Positions 1 through 10,799 of a DNA stretch of 64,000 nucleotides are shown here, in pieces. Source of the DNA: an uncultured Clostridium sp. GTDB lineage: Bacteria > Bacillota_I > Bacilli_A > RF39 > UBA660. The stretch is taken from NCBI GenBank assembly GCA_947427095.1, contig CANEGO010000004.1:1-64000 (forward strand), written 5' to 3'. A program made the position numbers and the translations under genes. The notes beneath the pieces are model-generated. The model had not been told where the DNA came from, searched no databases, and was given only the letters and a program-made list of their open reading frames with translations. Within the stretch, counting starts at the first letter, position 1. Every line of letters begins with the position of its first letter.

Positions 1-551
1 GTTATTTTAGATACGTTTTCTTTATCACCAATTGTTTTATACTTATTTGGATTTTTAACCAAAGCCATATCAAACATTTTTTCATACATAAATCTATCTA
101 TATTATCATCAGTCATGTTTATTTCTTGGTTTATGATACCTTTTTCTTTTTCTACGTTTTCTAAAGTAAAGTATGGGCTTTGAACAAAATCTAAAAGTTC
201 TATTAAACATTCACCAAAATTATTAGTTGTTGTAAAAAAATAATTGGTAATAGAATGACTAGTATATGCATTAACATCTGCTCCATTTTTTTTAAACTTT
301 TCAAAAACCTTTTCATTATCCTCCGACTCAAATAATTTATGTTCCAAAAAATGTGCTATTCCTTTTGGAAAACTCACTATTTCATTTTCACCTATTGGTT
401 TAAAATCATTACAAGAAGAACCATATTTAGTAACAAAAAAGGCGCCTTTCTTAACAAAACCTTCCTTTTTGTAAAGGTAAACTTCTAGACCATTTTCTAA
501 AGTTTCGTGATAAACTTCTTCATCTAATCTTGACATTATTATCTTATCCAT
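1..551 (-). CDS. M16 family zinc metallopeptidase (YmfH-like), truncated by window edge
   Basis: Minus-strand reading from 551 gives MDKIIMSRLDEEVYHETLENGLEVYLYKKEG...GIAHFLEHKLFE with an HxxEH zinc motif; overlaps the 544..1812 M16-like gene. Confidence 0.85.
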   Translation of the reverse strand, partial: MDKIIMSRLDEEVYHETLENGLEVYLYKKEGFVKKGAFFVTKYGSSCNDFKPIGENEIVSFPKGIAHFLEHKLFESEDNEKVFEKFKKNGADVNAYTSHSITNYFFTTTNNFGECLIELLDFVQSPYFTLENVEKEKGIINQEINMTDDNIDRFMYEKMFDMALVKNPNKYKTIGDKENVSKI

Positions 552-1812
552 TAGTTTTTTCTCCTTCCAAAAAGTAACTTAAGTTAGGTTTTAACTTACT
601 TGCAAAATCCTCTATTTCCTTTACTTTTACATTGTTAATCTTCTTTATAAATAAATCTATGTCTGGTAAATCAAATAACTTAGCATTATAATATCTTCCT
701 ATAACATTAACAATACTATCTTGAGATTCTAAAAGAGATGATATAAGAATTTTTTTAGCTTCCTCTAATTCTTTTTTATCAACTTTTTTCATACTATCTA
801 TTACTTCACATGATAAATTAAATGCTTTACCATGATTTTCTTTTTCTATTCCCATCATAACATTCATTAAGCCATCATCTTTTTCGTATCTTGCAAATGA
901 ATAATACGCTAGTGAATTTTCCTCTCTTATGATTCTAAATAATCTAGAAAAACTACCTCCGCCTAAAATTATTCTGTAAAGTGGTGCTACGTAATTAAGT
1001 TCATAATCGCTTACGTTTTTTAAATACATTATAATATTTAATATGTTTTGAGTTCCACATCCATTATCTTTAATTTTAACAATGCCATCCTTTTCATCAT
1101 CATTTGATATTATAAGTTTATCATTAAAGGTTTTATTGTTTTTTATATTACTAGTTATCTTTTCTATTATAGGATTATCAAAATTTATATCTCCTGCCAA
1201 AATAAGTTCCACTTCACTTTCATCTATCATAGAAAGATATTCTTTATACAGACTTTCAGGTGCCATTTCGTCTAAATACTCTATCTCACTCATAAAAGTA
1301 TATGGTTTATTTTGATTCAAACTTTTATAAGTCATTCTTTCCGCATAAGCATCTGATGATTCTTTTATTCTTTCTAAGCTAATTTTTTTTGAATTTACAA
1401 TCATATCAAAAGTTTCTTTATCAAATGCATTATTAAAAGTTAATGGGTTAAAAATAATCTCACAAAAGGTATCAATAACTTCTTTTAAGTTTCCTTCTTC
1501 TGTATATTTATCAATTAAAGAAGCAAAAGTAAAAGAACTAATATGATAATTTCCATACCTGGAAGATGAAGCGCTATAATATGCATCATAATTTTCTAAA
1601 GCTTTAATATAAAGTTTTTCTGACGTATTATATTTCTTGCATGATTCTAATAAGATACTTCTTAAAACAGATCGATATGTCATCTTTTCCTTTGATACAA
1701 GACTTTTAAAAGAAAGAGTTCCACAAACAGATTTAAACTTCTTTGTTTTTAAAATAGTTACAGGAACGTTATTTATTACTTTATTTATTATTTCCATGTT
1801 GTAAACCTCCAT
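544..1812 (-). CDS. M16 family peptidase-like protein (YmfF-like partner, no HxxEH motif)
   Basis: ORF, M16-like C-terminal pattern (GGGSFSRLFRIIREENSLAYYSFARYE); pairs with the downstream catalytic M16 gene. Confidence 0.8.
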   Translation of the reverse strand: MEVYNMEIINKVINNVPVTILKTKKFKSVCGTLSFKSLVSKEKMTYRSVLRSILLESCKKYNTSEKLYIKALENYDAYYSASSSRYGNYHISSFTFASLIDKYTEEGNLKEVIDTFCEIIFNPLTFNNAFDKETFDMIVNSKKISLERIKESSDAYAERMTYKSLNQNKPYTFMSEIEYLDEMAPESLYKEYLSMIDESEVELILAGDINFDNPIIEKITSNIKNNKTFNDKLIISNDDEKDGIVKIKDNGCGTQNILNIIMYLKNVSDYELNYVAPLYRIILGGGSFSRLFRIIREENSLAYYSFARYEKDDGLMNVMMGIEKENHGKAFNLSCEVIDSMKKVDKKELEEAKKILISSLLESQDSIVNVIGRYYNAKLFDLPDIDLFIKKINNVKVKEIEDFASKLKPNLSYFLEGEKTNG

Positions 1813-1823
1813 TTTTAATATGT

Positions 1824-2534
1824 CTATTTTATTAAAGTTGATTCCAGTGCAAGCTTAATCATTTCATTAAAACTATTTTGTCTATCAATGCTAGGTAATT
1901 CTTCACCGGTAATTAAACTATTAGATATGGTTAAAATACAAGTAGCCTTTTTATTTAGCACGTTAGCATTATGAAAAAGCGCAAAAGATTCCATTTCAAC
2001 GCACGTACAACCATAATCTTTATATAAAACATTTGGGTCTTCCGTCTCGTTATAATACACATCGGAGCAATAAACCACCGATTTAAGAAGTTTAATATTA
2101 AGCTTTTTGGAAACCTTTTCCATCTTATTATTTAACTCATAATTACTATCTAAAACTACTTTTTCACAATTGTTTTGAATTCTAGCAAAATTAGATTTTG
2201 AATAACACTTTTCAACTAAAATAACACTTCTTAATGGTACTTTTGTTGTAGTAGCTCCCGCACTACCTATTCTTATTATTTCATCAACGTCATATTCTTT
2301 AAATAATTCATATGAATATATACCCATGGATGGATTTCCCATACCATGAGCCATAACGGTTAATCTTTTGCCTTTATAATAACCCGTATAAGCGTACATT
2401 CCCCTTACACTATTAACTAATTTATAGTTATCTAAAAAATTCTCAGCAATATACTTAGCTCTTAATGGATCCCCTGGCATAATAACCGTTTTAGAAATAT
2501 CTTCTTTTAAAGCTTCGTTATGTGGTGTTGGCAT
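1824..2534 (-). CDS. deoD: Purine-nucleoside phosphorylase DeoD-type
   Basis: MPTPHNEALKEDISKTVIMPGDPLRAKYIAENFL, typical DeoD N-terminus. Confidence 0.93.
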   Translation of the reverse strand: MPTPHNEALKEDISKTVIMPGDPLRAKYIAENFLDNYKLVNSVRGMYAYTGYYKGKRLTVMAHGMGNPSMGIYSYELFKEYDVDEIIRIGSAGATTTKVPLRSVILVEKCYSKSNFARIQNNCEKVVLDSNYELNNKMEKVSKKLNIKLLKSVVYCSDVYYNETEDPNVLYKDYGCTCVEMESFALFHNANVLNKKATCILTISNSLITGEELPSIDRQNSFNEMIKLALESTLIK

Positions 2535-2656
2535 TTATGATACCTCCTTTTATCCCTTCATTTTTATTATACCACGTAAGATTACAAAACCCTCAAATTA
2601 TGTTGATTATTTTTTAAAATATGATAAAATAAATAACCTTAAAGGAGGGAGATTTT

Positions 2657-3760
2657 GTGGAAAAATACTCATGGGATAAAAAAAGTATATTTAAACTTCT
2701 ATTAAATAACTTAAATAATAAAGAGAAAAAATATTTAAGTAAAAACGACTTATTATTAGATAGAGATAACTTAAAAGACATGATATTATATAGTATTTTA
2801 GGATTACCAGAAATTATTGGACCTAAGTTAGGAACTAAAAGATATTTAAATTTAGATAGATGTTTCCTTGAGACTGAAACATCTGAATTTCAAAGAAAAA
2901 TCATAGATCAACAATTAAAATTAATTACTAATTACAAAATAAAACTTTCTGAAATTACATTTTCATATAATAGTCATAATAATATAGTAAAACAAAGTTT
3001 AGATTTTTTTAGTAGTATAAGCCCAGAAATATATAGCCTACTTTTAAAATCAATAGAGTATAAAACTTTATCAATTAAAAATAATCGCTTTGAAAAAAGT
3101 TATTCTGGAGTTACTTACTCTCTTTATAATAATAGCTATTATGATATCTTTCTAAATTCATTAGCTAACCCATTTATCACGTTAAATCACGAGTTAATGC
3201 ATGGGTATGTTAATCTAATTTCTAATAGAAAATTTGATAACCTAAGTAATAATATTTTATATAGAGAAGTGGGAAGCTTATTAATTGAAATTTATGCTAA
3301 TGAATATTTATTACGTAATAAACTAATTAGTTACGATGAATATGTAACTAATTTTAGTGATTTGTTATTAAATAACATATATAATGATATTGAAATAATT
3401 GTTATTTTATTTACATTTGCAAAAAACCTTGAAATGAAAAATGATTTGTCAAATGTAAAAAAATTCATAGATGATAAAGCTTGTGTGAACCCAAATTATG
3501 ATATTAAAATAAAAGAATTAACTAATTTACCCTTAAAACATCATTTAATTTATATGTATTCGGCACTGATAGCTATTAGTTTATATGATAATTTTAAAGA
3601 TGATACAAAAGATGCTATTAAAGCAGCTTTAGACATAATGGTTAATGTAGATTCTAATAACGAAGAGGAAATATTTAAAAAATATAATTTAAATATAAAT
3701 CAATCATTAGAAAACTACATTCAGAAAAATAATCAATTAGTAATGAAGAAGAACAGCTAA
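2657..3760 (+). CDS. Putative M3-like zinc metallopeptidase (HELMH motif)
   Basis: GTG start with GGAGG SD; FITLNHELMHGYVNLISN contains HExxH. Confidence 0.55.
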   Translation: MEKYSWDKKSIFKLLLNNLNNKEKKYLSKNDLLLDRDNLKDMILYSILGLPEIIGPKLGTKRYLNLDRCFLETETSEFQRKIIDQQLKLITNYKIKLSEITFSYNSHNNIVKQSLDFFSSISPEIYSLLLKSIEYKTLSIKNNRFEKSYSGVTYSLYNNSYYDIFLNSLANPFITLNHELMHGYVNLISNRKFDNLSNNILYREVGSLLIEIYANEYLLRNKLISYDEYVTNFSDLLLNNIYNDIEIIVILFTFAKNLEMKNDLSNVKKFIDDKACVNPNYDIKIKELTNLPLKHHLIYMYSALIAISLYDNFKDDTKDAIKAALDIMVNVDSNNEEEIFKKYNLNINQSLENYIQKNNQLVMKKNS

Positions 3761-5964
3761 TCTTGCTGTTCTTTTTCATCCACATTATCTTCGTATTTTA
3801 CTAAAACCTCTCTTGGCTTAGAACCATTTGGAGGCCCAACTATTCCTCTTTCTTCAAGTAAATCTATCATTCTAGCAGCTCTATTATATCCAAGTCTATA
3901 TTTCCTTTGCAAAAGAGATGCACTGGTTTTGCCACTTTTTATTACAAAATCAACTATTTCATTATATAAAGGATCATCATACTGATCATCTTTTTCATCA
4001 TAAGAAGCAGAAGAAGAACCATTAGGAGCCGAAGTAAGATTAGTAAATGTTTCATCATACTTAGCCTTTTGCTGCTTTATCGTATAATCAACTACTCTTT
4101 GAACCTCTTCTTCAGAAACAAAAGAACCTTGTATTCTAGTTGGCGTTCCCTCGCCCATAGGAAGAAATAACATGTCACCTTTACCAATTAATTTTTCTGC
4201 TCCCGTCATATCAAGAATTGTTCTTGAATCAATTGACGAAGATACCGTAAAAGCAATTCTAGATGGTATGTTTGCTTTTACAACACCTGTTATAACATCC
4301 GTAGATGGTCTTTGTGTTGCAACGATTAAATGGATACCAGCAGCTCTTGCCATTTGGGTTATTCTCATAATTGAATCTTCTACTTCTTTTGCTGCGACAA
4401 GCATTAAATCAGCAAGTTCATCTATTAAAACAACTATGTATGGAAGCTTTTTAACACTACTATCTCCAGCATCTATCTTACTTTGCATCTTACGATTATA
4501 ACCTTCTATATTTTTAGTACCCGTTTCACTTAAAAGATCATATCTATGTTCCATTTCCTCAACGATTTTTTTTAAAACAATCGACGCTTTTTTAGGATCG
4601 TTTACAACTGGTGCTAAAAGATGTGGTACCCCATTATACATAGAAAGCTCAACCTTTTTAGGATCCACCATTACAAGCTTTACCTCATCTGGTTTAGCAC
4701 GCATTAAAATACTTGTAATAACCGAGTTAACACATACAGATTTACCAGAACCAGTAGCTCCCGCGATAAGTAAATGTGGTGTTTTATTAACTTCCATCCA
4801 CCTTGGATTACCCATTATATCTTTTCCTAATACCGCAAGTAACTTACTATCTTCCTTTTCTTTTGGTACAGCTGCTAAAACTTCCCTTAAAGATACCGGA
4901 GTCGTTACCTTGTTTGGAATATCTATACCAATGGTACTTTTTCCTGGAATAGGAGCTTGTATTCTAACGTCTTTTGCAGCTAAAGCAAGTGCTATTTCCT
5001 TACTTAAACTAAGTATTTTACTTACCTTTGTACCCGATTTTATTTCTAGTTCATATTGGGTCACAGTAGGACCTACGTGAGCTGCTACTACCTTTCCATA
5101 TATATCAAAATCACTTAATACTTGTTCTAATAATTTAATATTAGAAGATATGTTTTCTTCATTTGCTTTTGTGTTAACCTTTTTGGGAACACTTAACAAT
5201 GATAAAGGCGGAAGTTTGTATTCTCCGTTAACTAAAGGTTCTATGTCTTCTTCTTGTTCTTCTAAAGCAACGTGATTCAAATCATTAACACTTGATATAA
5301 CAACTCTTTTATCCTTAATTTCCTCTTTCGGATCATCAGGTGCATCATTATCCTCTTCTTTACTTTCTTTATTTTTATCCTTATTAAGCCATTTTTTAGG
5401 AGTAAAGAAAAGTATTATTCTCTTTATAAAAGTCGCGGGAGAAATATTAAATATAAGCATTGCACCAAATAAGATAAGAACAAAGCATATTATTTTAGAC
5501 CCTAACACATCAAAGGCAAGAACAAATAAATACGAAAATATTGCGCCAAGGATTCCTCCACCTTGAATAAAATTAACATCATTAAAACCTGAGACTATAT
5601 TAGCAATGGTATCTTCAAAAACAACTTTACCAACGTTAGTATCACACATTATATACTTAACGTGAGACATTGAAAGGATTGCAATCGAGAACAAATAAAA
5701 TCCTATTAATTTTTTTGTAAATAGCTTTGGTTTTTCCCTAAATAATAATACATAACCTCCAACTATTAAAAAGAAAACCAATCCCCAATTATAATACGCA
5801 CCAAATAAAAAGATTCCAAAGTTACTAACCATCCGTCCAACAAACCCAGATCTAAGTAAACCTAAAATCGTTAAGACTATATATAAAATTCCAAATATTT
5901 CAACTGGGATTTTTCCTTTTTTCTTACTAGAAGATGACGTCTTCTTTTTTGCCATGTAATGCAC
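3757..5964 (-). CDS. ftsK: DNA translocase FtsK/SpoIIIE
   Basis: N-terminal TM segments, Walker A GATGSGKSVCVNS, C-terminal gamma winged helix (KSGKTSASLLQRKYRLGYNRAARMIDLLEERGIVGP). Confidence 0.95.
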   Translation of the reverse strand: MHYMAKKKTSSSSKKKGKIPVEIFGILYIVLTILGLLRSGFVGRMVSNFGIFLFGAYYNWGLVFFLIVGGYVLLFREKPKLFTKKLIGFYLFSIAILSMSHVKYIMCDTNVGKVVFEDTIANIVSGFNDVNFIQGGGILGAIFSYLFVLAFDVLGSKIICFVLILFGAMLIFNISPATFIKRIILFFTPKKWLNKDKNKESKEEDNDAPDDPKEEIKDKRVVISSVNDLNHVALEEQEEDIEPLVNGEYKLPPLSLLSVPKKVNTKANEENISSNIKLLEQVLSDFDIYGKVVAAHVGPTVTQYELEIKSGTKVSKILSLSKEIALALAAKDVRIQAPIPGKSTIGIDIPNKVTTPVSLREVLAAVPKEKEDSKLLAVLGKDIMGNPRWMEVNKTPHLLIAGATGSGKSVCVNSVITSILMRAKPDEVKLVMVDPKKVELSMYNGVPHLLAPVVNDPKKASIVLKKIVEEMEHRYDLLSETGTKNIEGYNRKMQSKIDAGDSSVKKLPYIVVLIDELADLMLVAAKEVEDSIMRITQMARAAGIHLIVATQRPSTDVITGVVKANIPSRIAFTVSSSIDSRTILDMTGAEKLIGKGDMLFLPMGEGTPTRIQGSFVSEEEVQRVVDYTIKQQKAKYDETFTNLTSAPNGSSSASYDEKDDQYDDPLYNEIVDFVIKSGKTSASLLQRKYRLGYNRAARMIDLLEERGIVGPPNGSKPREVLVKYEDNVDEKEQQD

Positions 5965-6018
5965 CCCGCTATCATAAACTAATTATAGCACGTAAATTTT
6001 AAGATGTAAATTTTTGCG

Positions 6019-6477
6019 CTAAAAATTAGACATTAACTTTTCATTAATCACTTCATCTTCCATTGTTTTATTCAAATCTATTTTAATCTCTTCAATGATA
6101 TGACCAATATTACCCTCACCAGCATATTTTTTCATATTAAAATAATTATCGTCTATTGGTATCCATTCTAATTTATTAACTTCTTCAATTAATTCAACAT
6201 CCTTATTCAAGATACCATAATATACCTCTAATTCTTTATCCCATTTAATATAAGCAATATTCATGAAATAATTTAATTCTACATCATTCTTGCAAATATT
6301 AGTTTCTTCTTCCAGTTCTCTATAAGCTTCATTTAAACCATCTTCAGGCCTTTCTATTTTTCCACCAATTAAATTATACATTCCTTTATATGGTTCTTTT
6401 GCTCTTTTACACATTAAAATTTTACTCATATCTTTATTAAAAATCACTATTACATTCATCTTCTTCAATTCAATCAC
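6019..6477 (-). CDS. NUDIX hydrolase
   Basis: Nudix box GGKIERPEDGLNEAYRELEEETNI. Confidence 0.9.
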   Translation of the reverse strand: MIELKKMNVIVIFNKDMSKILMCKRAKEPYKGMYNLIGGKIERPEDGLNEAYRELEEETNICKNDVELNYFMNIAYIKWDKELEVYYGILNKDVELIEEVNKLEWIPIDDNYFNMKKYAGEGNIGHIIEEIKIDLNKTMEDEVINEKLMSNF

Positions 6478-6689
6478 CTCATATTAATTTTAACATATAA
6501 AACAACAAAGTTAATCATTCCTTTTATTGGTTACTTATTTCTTTATCTAACATCAATTGAAAAATTATAATTGAATCTTTTTATTTTATCATTACATACA
6601 CAAAAAAGAAAATAAAATCAATCATTTTCCTTTAATCTATCTAATCCATTTAAAATTTTATCTTATTAACACTATTTCAATTGATAAGT

Positions 6690-7523
6690 CTATTTACTAT
6701 TTCTCCCATAATTAAATAAGTATTGTATCGCAATTCCACTATATTTACCATATGTTTTAATGGCAAAATCTCTTATGTTCTTTTCTCCTTCAATTTCATA
6801 GTCTTTTTTCATAACTTTTTTAACCCAAGTATCAATTGGAAATACATCATACTTTTGATATGCAAATAAAAGTATGCAAGAAGCTACCTTAGGACCAATG
6901 CCTACGTTTTCCATAAACCTATTTAAAGCTTCTTTAGTATCTAATTCATAAAACTCATCTAAATCGATTTCGTTATTATTAAGTTTATCTATCATTGCTT
7001 TTAAATATTTATCTCTAAATCCAACTTTACAATTTCTTAAATCTTCTATACTTGCATCTTTTAAATCTTTATACTGTGGAAAAAGATAATATTCCTTATC
7101 ATTGAAAATAACTTTTTTTCCATAATTTTTAGCAATATTATTAAGTGCACTTGCTATTTGTGGCACCCCATTATTCGCGGAAATTATATACTCCATAACC
7201 GTCTCAAACGGATCTTGTTTTATCATCATTAGGCCTTCGGAAAACTCTACTGCATCTTTTAATTTTTTATCTGAATTAATCAAAAACTTATTCATAATAT
7301 TATAATCATTATCTAAATCAAAGTAATTAATAACTACTTCTTTTAAGTTTTCTTCATTATTGGATGATACACATAAAAAGCAATCATCCATATAGACATT
7401 AATTACTCTATCTTTTAAAATAATATCAAAACTGCCATCTTCTTGTTTAAAGAATCTAAATATCTGTCCACATGTTATGGTATCATTTAGTTTGAATGGC
7501 TTTTCTACCCTTATTTTTATCAT
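6690..7523 (-). CDS. DNA glycosylase, OGG1/HhH-GPD family
   Basis: HhH-GPD motif FMENVGIGPKVASCILLFAYQKYDVFPIDTWVKKVM. Confidence 0.85.
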   Translation of the reverse strand: MIKIRVEKPFKLNDTITCGQIFRFFKQEDGSFDIILKDRVINVYMDDCFLCVSSNNEENLKEVVINYFDLDNDYNIMNKFLINSDKKLKDAVEFSEGLMMIKQDPFETVMEYIISANNGVPQIASALNNIAKNYGKKVIFNDKEYYLFPQYKDLKDASIEDLRNCKVGFRDKYLKAMIDKLNNNEIDLDEFYELDTKEALNRFMENVGIGPKVASCILLFAYQKYDVFPIDTWVKKVMKKDYEIEGEKNIRDFAIKTYGKYSGIAIQYLFNYGRNSK

Positions 7524-8133
7524 TGTTAAACTCCCTATTCATAAACATATTAGATATTATAAGTATTATAACACCTAAAATAAGACTAGCTATAACATCA
7601 GTTAAATAGTGTGCTCCAAAATATATTCTACTTAACCCAGTTAATAAAATTATTAAAGAAAAACCTATAATAAGTGGTTTTCTTGCCCTACCATGCACCT
7701 TTTTATAAACTAATAACATAAGTGTACCATATAATAAAAGAGCTGATATTGTATGACCTGATGGATAACTAAATCCACCTTGAACAATCCATTTCCATGA
7801 GGGTCTTGACCTTTTAACAATATTTTTTAAAACTTGCATTAATATAACACCAACTGATACATTTCCTATAACATATTTAAAATCTGAAAAAGCTTTATGC
7901 TTCAAAAATACAAACGAAGTTATACCAAGCAATGCAACAATTCCAATTGTAGAGGCTAAATTTGTTATTACATACAAAAACTTAGTTATAACATTTCCCT
8001 TTATTTTTATTATGTTATTATAAAATGATTCATCAAATAAATCAGTCTTACCATTTATAACAAACATTGTAAGTAATATAAATAATACTAAAAATATCGT
8101 AATAAAATAATACTCTTTCTTTACTTTTTTCAA
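7483..8133 (-). CDS. PAP2 family phosphatase (membrane)
   Basis: KRSRPSW ... SYPSGH ... SRIYFGAHYLTDV PAP2 signature motifs. Confidence 0.9.
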   Translation of the reverse strand: MKKVKKEYYFITIFLVLFILLTMFVINGKTDLFDESFYNNIIKIKGNVITKFLYVITNLASTIGIVALLGITSFVFLKHKAFSDFKYVIGNVSVGVILMQVLKNIVKRSRPSWKWIVQGGFSYPSGHTISALLLYGTLMLLVYKKVHGRARKPLIIGFSLIILLTGLSRIYFGAHYLTDVIASLILGVIILIISNMFMNREFNNDKNKGRKAIQTK

Positions 8134-8144
8134 ATTTTATCGCC

Positions 8145-9266
8145 TTACTTTCTCTTTGATAATTTATCCAATTCTTTTTTCATATCTTTACTTAAACGGT
8201 TTTTAACATCTAAATTTAGATCTGAAAAAATACCCATATCATTAGTTTTTTGCATTTCATCAGTTCTTATTCTAACCTGAATATTTGCATCTTTATAAAG
8301 TACGTTCGTGTTTAATGATCTATAACCATTATTTTTAGGTGCTCCAATAAAATCCATGAACCCACCATCTAACGGTTTAGAAATATTATGAACAATACCT
8401 AAAGTTTCGTAGCACATATTATTATCATCTAAAACCATTTTTATCGCAAGCAAATCAGACAAAATATCATTATTATTGTGAAGGTCCTCATAAATTCCGC
8501 CAACGTTTTTAATTCTATATTTATAACTCATAGCAATTCCTTTCTTACTAAGAGAAACTTGAGTTTTGCATCCTAATTCATCTAATGTTTTATTATACTT
8601 TAATTTTAAATTCTTCCTTTGTTCATATATATGAACAAATCTTTCTTTATTCAAATAGTAAAGACATAAGTCTTGCAGTTCATCCTTAAGTCTATAAATA
8701 CCTAAAATTTTTGCTATTGGAACGTAAAAAACATCGGTTTCCGTTGATATCTCAATTTGTTTAGATGGACTTAACGCGTCTAAAGTATACATGTTATGGA
8801 GTCTATCCGCTGCTTTTACAGCCATTATTCTTGGGTCATCTAAAGTAGCCTTTAATATTTTATCATGCGTTTCAGTATTTACATCATTTCCTATTTTTGT
8901 TACGCCATCTACAATTTTTGTTATTGCTGGTCCAAAATCACGTTCGCAATCACTTAAAGTATAATTTGTATCTTCAATCGTATCATGTAAAAGTGCGGCT
9001 GCTACCGTCTCAAAATCAAACCCGAGATTCGCAAGCAAGCTTGCAACCGAAATCGGGTGAGTGATATACGGGTCTTTATTTTTTCTTTTTTGCCCATCAT
9101 GTAAACTAGTTGCCTTATAAAGTGCTTTATATATTATCTTAACGTCCTCTTTACTAAATTGACTACAGGTTGGTATTAGTTTTATAAATTCCCCTATGTT
9201 TTTTGCAAACATATTATCCAGTAATCCAAAATATTTCTTTACCCCATACATATTTTTAACCCCCAA
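8145..9266 (-). CDS. RelA/SpoT homologue with HD and synthetase-like domains, lacking TGS/ACT
   Basis: HD motifs (THPISVASLL, LLHDTIEDT, KAADRLHNM) and synthetase-like GAPKNNGYRSLNTNV; only 373 aa. Confidence 0.85.
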   Translation of the reverse strand: MGVKNMYGVKKYFGLLDNMFAKNIGEFIKLIPTCSQFSKEDVKIIYKALYKATSLHDGQKRKNKDPYITHPISVASLLANLGFDFETVAAALLHDTIEDTNYTLSDCERDFGPAITKIVDGVTKIGNDVNTETHDKILKATLDDPRIMAVKAADRLHNMYTLDALSPSKQIEISTETDVFYVPIAKILGIYRLKDELQDLCLYYLNKERFVHIYEQRKNLKLKYNKTLDELGCKTQVSLSKKGIAMSYKYRIKNVGGIYEDLHNNNDILSDLLAIKMVLDDNNMCYETLGIVHNISKPLDGGFMDFIGAPKNNGYRSLNTNVLYKDANIQVRIRTDEMQKTNDMGIFSDLNLDVKNRLSKDMKKELDKLSKRK

Positions 9267-9325
9267 TAACCATAAACTTTTTATTTATAATACTACAAAA
9301 AAATGAAAAAAGCACTACTTGTGCT

Positions 9326-10282
9326 TTAATTTATTAAATCTTCAAATATTTTTAATGACAATTTTATCGCGTCATGTTTAAGTGAACCAAACTTAGTTGT
9401 TACGAAATCATCTTTTATTATTTTAATATTCATTTTATTTAATTTATCTTTATCTATAACAACAGGATCTTTTTCCTCCTCACGATGATATTTATCAATA
9501 AACTTTCTCGGAATCTTACCGTCATTTATCACAACGGTCCCAATTTTTCTTTTTCCTAAATATTTATTAAGCACATTAATATGATCGCAAACCGAAAAAT
9601 CATCGGTTTCTCCAGGCTGGGTAAACATATTACAAACATAAAGAATCTTACCATTTGATTTATCTATTGCATCAACTACATCTTTACATATTAAATTACA
9701 CGCTATACTAGTATATAAACTTCCCATACTAAGAATAATCATATCAGCTTGTTTTATATCTGTTATTACGGATGCATTTATAACCGGATCCTTTTTATAA
9801 TAAATATCTTTAATTCGTTTTTCACTTTTAGTTATATTATGTTCTCCTTCAATTATACTTCCATCATCCATAGTCCCCATTAAAACAACATTATCCTCAG
9901 TTAATGGTAGGACTTTTCCTTTTAAATTTAAAACTTTGGACAGTGATTTTATACCGTCTGACATATTGCCGGTTATATTACAAAGTGCTGCTAAAAGAAG
10001 GTTACCAACGGTATGACCATTTAAATCACTAGTGGTATTAAAACGGTATTCTAACAAACTTTCAAATAATGGTTCTGTATCAGATAACGATGCTATTACC
10101 TTTCTTAAATCTCCTACCGCAGGAATATCAAATTCTTTTCTTAACTTACCAGTTGAACTTCCATCATCACAAACCGATACTACCACTGATATGTCAACGG
10201 GAAATTGTTTTAGTCCCCTAACTAAAGTGGATGTCCCTGTTCCACCACCTAATATAACAACTTTTTTATTCATAATAATCAC
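9326..10282 (-). CDS. yvcK: YvcK/CofD-like protein (gluconeogenesis factor)
   Basis: KKVVILGGGTGTSTLVRGLKQFP ... VSVCDDGSSTGKLRKEF ... PAVGDLRKVI. Confidence 0.93.
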   Translation of the reverse strand: MIIMNKKVVILGGGTGTSTLVRGLKQFPVDISVVVSVCDDGSSTGKLRKEFDIPAVGDLRKVIASLSDTEPLFESLLEYRFNTTSDLNGHTVGNLLLAALCNITGNMSDGIKSLSKVLNLKGKVLPLTEDNVVLMGTMDDGSIIEGEHNITKSEKRIKDIYYKKDPVINASVITDIKQADMIILSMGSLYTSIACNLICKDVVDAIDKSNGKILYVCNMFTQPGETDDFSVCDHINVLNKYLGKRKIGTVVINDGKIPRKFIDKYHREEEKDPVVIDKDKLNKMNIKIIKDDFVTTKFGSLKHDAIKLSLKIFEDLIN

Positions 10283-10799
10283 CTTTCATATATTCGTTGT
10301 GTAAAAGTTCATTTTCAAGTGTTGTTTCTTTTCCGTGACCTGGGTAAAAGATTATATTTTTATCATACGATTTAATTTTTTTTAAAGATTTTTTCATTTT
10401 TTCAAAATCCCCACCTTCTAAATCACATCTACCAATTGTTCCTTCAAAAATAAAGTCTCCTACAAACATTATACCTTCATCCTTAAAATAATATGAAACA
10501 GAATCTTCTGTGTGTCCCTTCGTTTCTACTACCTCAAAGAAAAATGGTCCAATCATTTGTAATTTGTCTGATTTATAATCAACTATTTTAGCGTTATAAT
10601 ACTTTTTTACAAAAGCTAAAGCTCCAATATGATCAAAATGATAATGAGTTATTAAAATAGCAAGAACTTTTTTATTTCCAACTAAACTAATTATTTTTTC
10701 CTTATCGTCTCCAGGATCAATAATCAAAGCCTCATCATTTTTTGATACAACATAACAATTTTCCTTTAAAAATCCAACTTCAATTTTTTGGGTATCCAT
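10266..10799 (-). CDS. MBL-fold metallohydrolase (glyoxalase II-like)
   Basis: THYHFDHIGAL, PGHTEDSVSYYF-like region, FVGDFIFEGTIGR, FYPGHGKETTL. Confidence 0.9.
   Translation of the reverse strand: MDTQKIEVGFLKENCYVVSKNDEALIIDPGDDKEKIISLVGNKKVLAILITHYHFDHIGALAFVKKYYNAKIVDYKSDKLQMIGPFFFEVVETKGHTEDSVSYYFKDEGIMFVGDFIFEGTIGRCDLEGGDFEKMKKSLKKIKSYDKNIIFYPGHGKETTLENELLHNEYMKGDYYE

Noticed and set aside
1082-1315. Plus-strand ORF antisense to the M16 gene
   Set aside because: Shadow frame of a well-supported coding region with no SD; the same applies to 4172..4501, 10032..10304, 17151..17339, 24374..24589, 28056..28361, 28273..28479, 29818..30027, 31941..32129, 33488..33943, 36001..36237, 36573..36764, 37358..37570, 37942..38154, 38346..38543, 39855..40043, 45314..45553, 45828..46022, 46387..46770, 46831..47316, 48427..48789, 54321..54518, 56336..56557, 57503..57880, 59182..59376 and 60520..60717.
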